Made by a program: the position numbers and the translations under genes. From CAXMST01 sp963793415 (GTDB lineage: Bacteria; Actinomycetota; Thermoleophilia; Solirubrobacterales; 70-9), in assembly GCA_963793415.1 (NCBI GenBank), contig CAWCAC010000002.1, positions 620,001 through 684,000 on the forward strand: a stretch of DNA of 64,000 nt, given 5' to 3'. This document shows, one piece after another, positions 57,271-64,000 of the stretch. Position 1 is the first letter of the stretch. Each line of letters starts with the position of its first letter. The notes under the pieces are model-generated. The model was not told where the DNA came from and did no database searches. It saw nothing but the letters and a program-made list of their open reading frames with translations.

Positions 57271-57746
57271 GCGACAAGCCCGAGGTCGCCGAGCGCGGGC
57301 CGGATGTCGCCACCAACCGGGCGGCCCGCCACAAGTACGAGATCGTGGAGACGATGGAGGCCGGGATCGAGCTGCGCGGCACCGAGGTCAAGGCGCTGCG
57401 CGACGGCACCGCCCGCCTGCAGGACTCCTACGCGGCAATCGAGGAGGGACAGATCTTCCTGCGCGGCGCCCACATCCCCCATTACGCGCCCGCCGCACGC
57501 GAAAACCACGAGCCCGAGCGGCCCCGCAAGCTGCTCCTGCACCGCTGGGAGATCGAGCGCCTGATCGGCCGCATGCAGCGCAAGGGGCTGACCCTGATCC
57601 CGACCCGGATCTACTTCAAGGGCAACAAGGCAAAGGTCGAGCTCGCGCTCGCGCGGGGCAAGGAGCACCGCGACAAGCGCCGCGAGATCCGCGACCGCGA
57701 CGTCGCCCGCGACGTCGCGCGCGAGCTCAAGGACCGTAATCGCTGA
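57267..57746 (+). CDS. smpB: SsrA-binding protein SmpB
   Basis: 159 residues: NRAARHKYEIVETMEAGIEL start, GTEVKALRDGTARLQDSY, and the basic Arg/Lys tail. It brings tmRNA to stalled ribosomes. ATG overlaps the rnr stop (ATGA). No ssrA follows: only 94 bases separate it from the next gene. Confidence 0.95.
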   Translation: MSDKPEVAERGPDVATNRAARHKYEIVETMEAGIELRGTEVKALRDGTARLQDSYAAIEEGQIFLRGAHIPHYAPAARENHEPERPRKLLLHRWEIERLIGRMQRKGLTLIPTRIYFKGNKAKVELALARGKEHRDKRREIRDRDVARDVARELKDRNR

Positions 57747-57840
57747 ACGCGCCTTTTCAGTACCGGCCCTGCCCCTACCGGCGCGGGCTCCGATTGCCTA
57801 ATGTGCCTGCCGCCCCCGGTAACACGGATGGGATGAGAGC

Positions 57841-60450
57841 TTGAGCGAGAACGAGAACAGCGACGCGACTCCCCGAACCCCTTCCGGGCCCGAGGCTGAT
57901 CCCGGCCAGGGTGCCGGCGAAACCGGGGCGGGGGCGACCGGCGAGCCGGCAGCTCCGCCTCCCGCCGAGCAGCCCCGGTCGGAGGCACCGGCTGTGCCGT
58001 CCGCGGACCCGCTTGCGGACGCGCCGCCTCCGCCGCCTGCCTCGGCGCCGGTTCCCGCGCCACCGCCACCGCCGGCAGCCCCGGCTCCACAGACACCGCC
58101 TTCGACCGCCGGCAGCATTCCCCCACCGGTGCCGCCGCCCCAGAGCATGCCGGTTGCCCCGGCCCCGGCCCCGGCGGCTCCCGAGTCGCCGCGCGAAAAG
58201 CGCAAGCGTGAGCGTGAGGAGAAGAAGCGCCTGCGCGCCGAGGAGATCGCCCGGCGCAAGGCCGCCGCTGCCGAGGCACGGCAGGCGAAGGCGGTCGAGC
58301 GCGCCCGCATCAAGGCGGAGAAGGAAGCGGCCGGCGGCGATGCCGCGTCCGGGGCACCCAAGAAGCGCGGCTTCGGCTTCGCCCGTAAGGCCGACGTTCC
58401 GCAGCCTTCGCCGGCAGCTCCGGCTCCGGTCCCGAACGTCTCGCCGGCGGAGGAGGCTGCGGGCGTCGCCTCGCCGGCACCGGCTGCCGCTCCGGCGGCG
58501 TCCCAGCCCGAGCCGCCGGCGCCCGCCGCACCGGCGAGCGCAGCCGAGGCATCACCGCCGCCACCACCTTCGGCAGCAGCAGTGCCCGACGCACCGCCAC
58601 CGCCACCGCCCGCGGCCGGGCCGGCTCCCGGAACGAGCGACACCCAGCAGTGGACCGCGCCCGCGGCCCCCGGCGCCGCGCCCGGGGTCGCCGCGCCTGC
58701 ACCGGCGCCGAGCGCGCAGCCGGCCGCGAAGTTGAGTCGCAAGGAGCAGCGCGAGCTGAAGAAGCGTCAGAAGGCAGAGCAGAGAGCCCGCGCCAAGGCC
58801 GAGCGCGACCGCGCCCGCGTCGAGCGCCGTCGCGCGGTCGAAGCGAAGCGTCAGGCACGCGCAGCAGCGAAGGGCAAGGGCGCCCCGCCCGCGCCGCCGC
58901 AGGCGCCGGCCCCCGAGACTGCGATCCAGCCGCCGACAGAGGCCCTGGCGGAGGCCGTCGGCGCGGCGGCGCTGACACCGCCACCACCGCCCGTCGCCCC
59001 GGCCCCAGCACCTGCGCCGGGTGCCGCTCAGGCCGCTTCACCGCCGCCCCCCGAGCCCCCGTCCGCCGACCCGCAGGAGCGGCTCCGCGCCGCCGAGCAG
59101 CGCGAGGAGGAGGCGCTGGTGGAGGCGCAGGCGGCCGAGGCCGAGGCCGAGGCCGAGCGCCGCGTCCGCGAGGTCGAGCAGATCCAGCACCTTGCAGAGC
59201 AGCGTGTCGCCGAGTCCGGGGTCAGCACGCCGGAGGTCGAGGCCGCGCCCGAGGAGACGCCCGTGCCCGGCGATCTGCCGATCGCGCCCGAGCTGCAGGC
59301 GACGGATGAGCAGATCCGCCGCCGCCACGCCCGCGACCGCGAGCTGGTCGAGGAGCTCGAGCGGACCGAGAGCGCGATCACCGGCGCCCGCGAGCGGACC
59401 GAGAGCGCTCTCGAGGAGGCTCAGCGCCGGCTCGAGCAGATCGAGATGCAGGCGAAGGAGGCGGAGGAGCGCGCCGCACGGGCCGAGCGGCTCGCGAAGC
59501 TGAAGCAGCAGGAGGCCGACCGCGAGCGTCGTCTGCACGAGATGCTGGAGCGGATCAACGAGGCCGAGCGCCGCGCCCGCGACGCCGAGCGCCGCGCCCG
59601 CGACGCCGTCGTCGACGTCGCCAAGCCGAGCGCGCCGATCGACGTCCCCGCGCCGCTTCCACCCGAGCCCGAGCCCGATCCAATCGCCAAGCTGAAGGAG
59701 GCTGCCGCGCGCCTGCAGGGCCCGGCCGCAGCCGAGCCCGCGGAGGCGCCGCCGGCCTCAACCGAGCCGGAGCCGGAGCCGGAGGCCGAGGCACCGAGCC
59801 CCTGGCACGGAGACGACCCGCCGGCGCCACCACCGCTCCGGGCCGAGGTCGGACCGCCCCAACCCCCGGCGCCCCCGGCACCGGCCCCGGGCGAGGTTGG
59901 CGAGTGGCACGGCGACGACCCGCCGCCGCCGCCGGCCGTCGCATACGAAGCCTTTCCTCACGATCATGCAGCGCCGCGGCCGGTGCCGCCGAGCGCCGAC
60001 GAACAGGCCGAGGGCCAGCCCGTGCGCGAGATCCCCGAGAGCCCCGAGGCCGAGGCCGGCCAGGTCAGCCTCAACAATGCCAGCTTCGAGGAGCTTCGCG
60101 AGATCGGCCTCTCGGTCACCCAGACCGGCCGCGTGCTGGCCTACCGGGAGCGGTCAGGCGGGTTCAAGTCGATCGACGAGCTCGACACGATCCCAGGCTT
60201 CCCAAAGGACTTCCTGGAAACAGTCAAGCACCGCCTCGCGCCCGTAGCGGCACGCTCGCCGTCTAGAGCCCGTAGGAGTCGAACAACTTCAGCCAGATCT
60301 CGCTGCGGGTGGGGAAGGGGGGGACCGCGTGGGCGAGGGTCTCGAGCGGGACTTCTGCGGCAATCGCGATCGTGGCGCTGTGGATCAGCTCCGCGGTCTC
60401 GAAGCCGACGAAGGTGGCGCCGACGATCACGCGACGGTCCTCGTCGATGA
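57841..60450 (+). CDS. Ala/Pro-rich coiled-coil protein with C-terminal helix-hairpin-helix
   Basis: Up to 869 residues, TTG start. Layout: Pro/Ala-rich linker (1-120), a basic helix (KRKREREEKKRLRAEE, about 120-170), a second Pro/Ala linker, a basic helix (KLSRKEQRELKKRQKAEQRA, near 300), a long charged coiled coil (about 410-600), two WHGDDPP repeats (near 650 and 690), and an HhH domain (SLNNASFEELREIGLSVTQ ... DTIPGFPKDFLETVKHRL, about 740-800). The HhH is of the DNA-binding ComEA/competence kind, without a signal peptide or membrane segment. The last 60 residues are Arg/Ser rich and antisense to the next gene, so the true stop may lie near 60270 behind a frame error. Confidence 0.65.
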   Translation: MSENENSDATPRTPSGPEADPGQGAGETGAGATGEPAAPPPAEQPRSEAPAVPSADPLADAPPPPPASAPVPAPPPPPAAPAPQTPPSTAGSIPPPVPPPQSMPVAPAPAPAAPESPREKRKREREEKKRLRAEEIARRKAAAAEARQAKAVERARIKAEKEAAGGDAASGAPKKRGFGFARKADVPQPSPAAPAPVPNVSPAEEAAGVASPAPAAAPAASQPEPPAPAAPASAAEASPPPPPSAAAVPDAPPPPPPAAGPAPGTSDTQQWTAPAAPGAAPGVAAPAPAPSAQPAAKLSRKEQRELKKRQKAEQRARAKAERDRARVERRRAVEAKRQARAAAKGKGAPPAPPQAPAPETAIQPPTEALAEAVGAAALTPPPPPVAPAPAPAPGAAQAASPPPPEPPSADPQERLRAAEQREEEALVEAQAAEAEAEAERRVREVEQIQHLAEQRVAESGVSTPEVEAAPEETPVPGDLPIAPELQATDEQIRRRHARDRELVEELERTESAITGARERTESALEEAQRRLEQIEMQAKEAEERAARAERLAKLKQQEADRERRLHEMLERINEAERRARDAERRARDAVVDVAKPSAPIDVPAPLPPEPEPDPIAKLKEAAARLQGPAAAEPAEAPPASTEPEPEPEAEAPSPWHGDDPPAPPPLRAEVGPPQPPAPPAPAPGEVGEWHGDDPPPPPAVAYEAFPHDHAAPRPVPPSADEQAEGQPVREIPESPEAEAGQVSLNNASFEELREIGLSVTQTGRVLAYRERSGGFKSIDELDTIPGFPKDFLETVKHRLAPVAARSPSRARRSRTTSARSRCGWGRGGPRGRGSRAGLLRQSRSWRCGSAPRSRSRRRWRRRSRDGPRR

Positions 60451-61645
60451 CCAGCATCGAGGTGCCGGGCGTGTTGCGGCCGTAGAAGGAAGCGCCGGCG
60501 TTAGCCGAGGTGGTCACCTCGACGGTGCCGACGTTGAGGCCCTGCTCGCGGGCCCGCTCGACCGTCAGCCCGGTGGCGGCGATCTGCGGGTCGGTGAAGA
60601 CGACGCGCGGCGAGGCGCCGCCGACGTCGGCCCTGGCCGGCCCGGTAGGGCCGCCGAGCAGGTCGTCGCAGGCGACGCGCGCCTGGTACTTGCCCATGTG
60701 GGTGAGTAGCGCCCGGCCATTGATGTCGCCGATCGCGTACAGCGCCGGGCCGGCGCCGTCGGTGAGGCCTTGGACCCGCATCAGGTCGTCGACCTCGACG
60801 TAGCCGCCTCCCTCGAGCCCGACCGTCTCGAGCCCGAGGTCGTCACTGTTGGGCTTGCGCCCGATCGCGACGAGCAGATGCGAGCCCTCGAGCAGCGACC
60901 CGTCCTCGAGCGTCGCGACAACCGAGCCCTCGACCCGCGCGACGCGCTCGAGCCTGCGGGAGACGCGTACGTCGATCCCGAGCTCCTCGAGCGCCGTCGT
61001 CAGCTCACGCGACGCGAACGGCTCCTCTCCGGCAAGCAGCCGGGGGGCCGCCTCAACGATCGTGACGGCGCTGCCGATCGAGCGCCACGCCTGCGCCATC
61101 TCGCAGCCGACTACGCCGCCGCCGATGACGATCAGGTGCTCGGGAACCTCGTGAGCGACCGTGATCTCGTGGCTGGAGAGAGCGGCGACGTCCTCGAGCC
61201 CCTCGATCGGCGGCATCAGGGCGCGCGTCCCGGTCGCGAGGAAGATCGCTCGCGAGGCGGTCAGCTCGCGTCCGCCGACCTCGACCGAGCCGGCGTCCGT
61301 CAGCCGTGCCTCCCCGCGGAGCAGCTCGATCCCCCTCGACTCGATCCAGGGCAGCTGTGCGGAGTCGTCGAGGTCGTGGATCACCTCGTCGCGGCGGGCC
61401 AGTAGGGCCGGCACGTCGAGCTCGCCGCCGCACGTCTCAGCGGCGCCGGGGACACGCTCGACCTCACGCAGAAGCTCGGGGGCCCGAAGCAGGGCCTTCG
61501 ACGGCATGCAGGCGTAGAACGAGCACTCGCCGCCGACCAGATGCCGCTCGACCAGGGCGACCCGGAGCCCGGCTTCGGCGAGCCGTCCCGCCGCGACCTC
61601 GCCGGCCGGGCCGGCTCCGATCACGATCACCTCGAAGTCAGCCAT
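60263..61645 (-). CDS. FAD-dependent pyridine nucleotide-disulfide oxidoreductase
   Basis: 460 residues. FAD motif VIVIGAGPAGEVAAGRLAEAG, the redox pair in GGECSFYACMPSK (CxxxxC), NAD motif VIGGGVVGCEMA, and dihydrolipoamide-type C-terminal domain lacking the HxxxxE dimer histidine of lipoamide dehydrogenase (PPFPTRSEIWLKL). Dihydrolipoyl dehydrogenase, mercuric reductase or a soluble transhydrogenase are all possible. GGAGAG precedes the ATG. Confidence 0.85.
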   Translation of the reverse strand: MADFEVIVIGAGPAGEVAAGRLAEAGLRVALVERHLVGGECSFYACMPSKALLRAPELLREVERVPGAAETCGGELDVPALLARRDEVIHDLDDSAQLPWIESRGIELLRGEARLTDAGSVEVGGRELTASRAIFLATGTRALMPPIEGLEDVAALSSHEITVAHEVPEHLIVIGGGVVGCEMAQAWRSIGSAVTIVEAAPRLLAGEEPFASRELTTALEELGIDVRVSRRLERVARVEGSVVATLEDGSLLEGSHLLVAIGRKPNSDDLGLETVGLEGGGYVEVDDLMRVQGLTDGAGPALYAIGDINGRALLTHMGKYQARVACDDLLGGPTGPARADVGGASPRVVFTDPQIAATGLTVERAREQGLNVGTVEVTTSANAGASFYGRNTPGTSMLVIDEDRRVIVGATFVGFETAELIHSATIAIAAEVPLETLAHAVPPFPTRSEIWLKLFDSYGL

Positions 61646-61666
61646 ATGCTCTCCGTTGTCGCTGGT

Positions 61667-62479
61667 TCACGTTGCCTTCATCTCGCTCTCATGCCCGGGG
61701 TCGTGCGGTTCGCCCGCCACCTGTACGAGCCTCGTCATCGTCACGAACAGGACGCCTCCGATCGTATTGCCCACGATCGCGACGATCAGTCGCCAGGTCA
61801 CGTCCCAAACGCTCGCCTCGCTGACCCCCGCCATCAGCGCCAGGAACACCTCGCCGCTCGAGACCATCGCGTGATTGAGGACCGGCAACAGCAGCACGTA
61901 GCCGATCATCAGTGCGATGACGACACCGGCGGCCTCGCTCCGCACGGCCAGGATCAGCCAGGTGTAGAGCGTGATCGCGACGCCCGCGACGACGGCGCTG
62001 GCCAACGCCGAGCCGAAGTCGCGATCGAGGAACTTGTCGGCGAGGATCCCGGCCGCGTCGAGCGCCCCGGAAGGGAGGACACTGTCGATCGAAAGGAGCC
62101 AGGCGAGCAGCGCGAGCCCGACCAGGTTGAAGGCGAGCGTCACCGCCCAGAGCCGGGAGAGGCTCGCGAACGAGCCGCGCTTGGCGAGCCAGGCGGCGAC
62201 CGGCACGAGGAAGTTCTCCGTGAACAGCTCCGAGCGACCGACCGAGATGAAGACGAAGGCGAAGCCGAACGGGATCGCTCCGATCGCGTGGGCGAGATCG
62301 GCGTTCGTCACCGTCATCACGGCGCCGGTGAGCACGAAGACGACCGCCAGGGCGATCATCACCTCGAAGCCTGCGACCAGGCCGGAGGAGGCCTGGCCGA
62401 CGGCAGCGCGGTTCATCCTGCGCTCACCCTCGTCCAAGCCCCGGTCCCAAATCTCACGAGGCAATGCTCCCTGCGGCAT
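61667..62479 (-). CDS. Formate/nitrite transporter family channel
   Basis: 270 residues, six helices, with the FNT signature SELFTENFLVP and a second half with GNTIGGVLFV. It moves formate, nitrite or a related monovalent anion through a pentameric channel. Basic/acidic N-terminus of about 25 residues. TACGAT (62486-62491) six bases before the ATG is its leaderless -10. Confidence 0.88.
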   Translation of the reverse strand: MPQGALPREIWDRGLDEGERRMNRAAVGQASSGLVAGFEVMIALAVVFVLTGAVMTVTNADLAHAIGAIPFGFAFVFISVGRSELFTENFLVPVAAWLAKRGSFASLSRLWAVTLAFNLVGLALLAWLLSIDSVLPSGALDAAGILADKFLDRDFGSALASAVVAGVAITLYTWLILAVRSEAAGVVIALMIGYVLLLPVLNHAMVSSGEVFLALMAGVSEASVWDVTWRLIVAIVGNTIGGVLFVTMTRLVQVAGEPHDPGHESEMKAT

Positions 62480-62485
62480 CCGGGC

Positions 62486-62491
62486 ATCGTA
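62486..62491 (-). promoter_or_regulatory. -10 element (TACGAT), leaderless promoter of FNT gene
   Basis: TACGAT on the minus strand, six bases before the ATG at 62479. Confidence 0.5.
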
Positions 62492-62577
62492 GGCGGTTCA
62501 CAAGTGACCAGATACAAGTAGCGCGAATCCGTAAGTCCGCGTAGGGTGGCGTGACTGCTTATCGGGAAGGAGAGATC

Positions 62578-63852
62578 GTGCTCGCATGGATCCGTGGAGG
62601 AATGACGTACGCGAACGTGACGGCGACTCTGGCGCTGTTCATCGCGATTGGCGGCACCGCTTACGCGGGGGCCAAGATCGGCAGCGAGGACATCGAGAAG
62701 GGTGCCGTGGGCTCCAAGCAGCTGGCCAAGGCCGGCGTCAAGTCCAAGCACCTCAAGGACGGTAAGGCCGTCAAGGGGATCGACGTCGCCGACGGCTCCC
62801 TGAGCGGGGCGGACATAACCGACGACAGCCTCAAGGGCACCGACATCGACGAGGGCTCGCTGTCGCTCGGCAGCGCGGGGGCGCCCAGCGGCCCGGCCGG
62901 AGGCGATCTCACCGGGACGTATCCGAACCCCCAGCTCAAACCGAACGCGGTCGGGGCACCCGAGCTCGCCGCCGCCGCAGTGACCGGCGCCAAGATCGCC
63001 AATGACGCGGTCGACGCGGGCAAGATCGCCGACGGCTCGCTGAGCGGGGCGGACGTAGCCGACGACAGCCTCAAGGGCGCCGACATCGACGAGAGCTCGC
63101 TTTCGCTCAGCTCCGGGGCGCCCAGCGGCCCGGCCGGAGGCGATCTCACCGGGACGTATCCGAACCCCGAGCTCAAACCGGACGCGGTCGGCACGCCTGA
63201 AATCGCAGCTGCCGCGGTTACCGGCGCCAAGATCGCCAACGACGCGGTCGACGCGGGCAAGATCGCGAACGGATCCGTGGGAGAGGACGAGCTCGGAACC
63301 GACTCGGTCGGGGCCGACGAGGTCGCCGCGAACGCGGTCGCCGCGTCGGAGATCCTCGATGGCTCGGTCGGCGCGGCCGAGATCGCCACGGATGCGGTCG
63401 GCACCTCGGAGATCGCCACCGACGCGGTCAACACATCGGACATCGCCACCAACGCAGTCACCGCTGCGAAGATCACCATCGACGCGGTCGGCAGCTCCGA
63501 GATCTCCCTCAATGCAGTCGGCGCCGACGAGATCGCACCGGACGCGGTAGCGACGAGCGAGGTGCTCAACGGGTCGCTGCGGCTCTCGGACTTCGCCACC
63601 GGGCAGACATCGAACCTGGTGACGACGACCACGATCAATGCGAACTCCTGCGTGACGATCGCGACCGCGCTGAGTGGCGTGGCCGTCGGCGACCTGCCGA
63701 TTGTCACCCTCCGCTCCGCCACTGCCGGCACCTTCTGGGAAGGGCTGAGAGTGACGACAGCGGGCCAGTTCCCGCTCCGCGGATGCAACACGACCGACGG
63801 GAACCTCGGATCGGCCTCTTCAACGATCGATGTGTTCGCGCTTCGGCCGTAG
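62578..63852 (+). CDS. Exported tandem-repeat surface protein
   Basis: 424 residues, GTG start with AAGGAG. One hydrophobic N-terminal segment (NVTATLALFIAIGGTAYA) acts as a signal or anchor. The body is built of pentapeptide-like [AS]xE[IL][AS]xDAV repeats (SEIATDAV, SDIATNAV, SEISLNAV) and contains two GDLTGTYPNP motifs in a 79-residue duplicated module. It probably folds as an elongated beta-helix. C-terminal 80 residues are non-repetitive with two Cys. Function unknown; fibre- or adhesin-like. Confidence 0.78.
   Translation: MLAWIRGGMTYANVTATLALFIAIGGTAYAGAKIGSEDIEKGAVGSKQLAKAGVKSKHLKDGKAVKGIDVADGSLSGADITDDSLKGTDIDEGSLSLGSAGAPSGPAGGDLTGTYPNPQLKPNAVGAPELAAAAVTGAKIANDAVDAGKIADGSLSGADVADDSLKGADIDESSLSLSSGAPSGPAGGDLTGTYPNPELKPDAVGTPEIAAAAVTGAKIANDAVDAGKIANGSVGEDELGTDSVGADEVAANAVAASEILDGSVGAAEIATDAVGTSEIATDAVNTSDIATNAVTAAKITIDAVGSSEISLNAVGADEIAPDAVATSEVLNGSLRLSDFATGQTSNLVTTTTINANSCVTIATALSGVAVGDLPIVTLRSATAGTFWEGLRVTTAGQFPLRGCNTTDGNLGSASSTIDVFALRP
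62881..63192 (+). repeat. 237-bp-spaced direct repeat inside the surface-protein gene
   Basis: 62881-62955 (GCGCCCAGCGGCCCGGCCGG ...) is nearly identical to 63118-63192; the preceding segments (about 62789 and 63027) are also similar. The unit is 79 codons, so frame is kept. Confidence 0.75.
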
Positions 63853-63870
63853 CGCCTCCGCGATGCGATG

Positions 63871-64000
63871 ATGCGCGGCGTGGAGGTCGCCGCCCCTGCA
63901 GATTTCGGGACTGACACCGCGGTCGAGCCTGCCGGGCCCGGCCGTTGGCGGCGCGACGATCCGCGGCGCCTGGTCGGGACCTCCCGGCCCGAACGGGGGC
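63871..64000 (+). CDS. Start of a gene that runs off the window
   Basis: An open frame of at least 43 codons (MRGVEVAAPADFGTDTAVE ...), start ATG at 63868 or 63871 or GTG at 63880. Too short for a function. Confidence 0.5.
   Translation, partial: MRGVEVAAPADFGTDTAVEPAGPGRWRRDDPRRLVGTSRPERG

Noticed and set aside
57747..57840. tmRNA (ssrA) gene downstream of smpB
   Set aside because: Only 94 bases, with no tRNA-Ala-like end and no tag reading frame.
61651..61662. TTCACGTTGCC as a further copy of the 1926-2046 motif
   Set aside because: Only six to seven bases match; consistent with chance.

Overview
The window is about 70% GC and gene-dense, with short intergenic gaps and frequent 4-base stop/start overlaps. 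The genes suggest a Gram-positive high-GC lineage, most likely class Thermoleophilia (Solirubrobacterales): SmpB-RNase R-FtsEX order, a HlyC/CorC-CNNM protein, DUF389 with SixA, FIST, cell-wall-binding-repeat protein, MauA-like proteins and large RTX/CSLREA surface proteins. This placement is an inference from gene content and style; no rRNA, complete tRNA, CRISPR array, insertion sequence or prophage was seen.

Layout. 0-7.5 kb (mostly minus strand): ferritin, an enolase-superfamily enzyme, a repeat-rich intergenic region, then an operon of a PLP decarboxylase (Orn/Lys/Arg type), an arginine-deiminase-family enzyme, an M20 N-carbamoyl/allantoate-type amidohydrolase and an APC amino-acid permease. 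7.5-12.9 kb: secreted protein, Tat-exported protein plus GMC oxidoreductase, CNNM/CorC membrane protein. 12.9-19.5 kb: 3-hydroxyacyl-CoA dehydrogenase, divergent MarR/MMPL pair, CSLREA-RTX surface protein, metallo-beta-lactamase-fold hydrolase. 19.5-24.1 kb: cell-envelope proteins (cell-wall-binding-repeat protein, EnvC-like M23 peptidase, a proline-rich anchored protein behind a sigma-28-type promoter). 24.2-27.8 kb: lysA-hom-thrC, aspartate-family amino acids. 27.9-35.2 kb: diguanylate cyclase, ABC-2 exporter, ComF, HPF, SecA. 35.2-39.3 kb: AT-richer gap followed by a badly frameshifted giant RTX gene. 39.3-47.7 kb: prfB with its programmed frameshift, FIST, nadC, mutM, nadA and a three-gene methylamine-dehydrogenase-like (Mau) cluster; nadC, nadA and all three Mau genes carry single-base frameshifts. 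47.7-52.1 kb: lipoprotein, split transketolase, SixA, DUF389. 52.2-57.7 kb: ftsE-ftsX-ctp-rnr-smpB. 57.8-64 kb: long coiled-coil/HhH protein, FAD disulfide reductase, FNT channel, repeat-rich surface protein, start of one more gene.

Most notable: (1) a compact Mau-like cluster whose MauA-like, Tat-exported, ten-cysteine subunit has only one tryptophan, so it cannot form the classical tryptophan tryptophylquinone; the deduced genes are a MauE-MauD fusion and a MauF-like membrane protein fused to a propeller-like extracellular domain. (2) A -10 motif TANNNT lies 6-9 bases before the start codon of about 17 genes, implying widespread leaderless transcripts, and it settles many start choices. (3) Two sigma-28/WhiG-like promoters (GCCGATAA). 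(4) A cluster of indels between 35.5 and 47.1 kb that is either local sequence error or gene decay.
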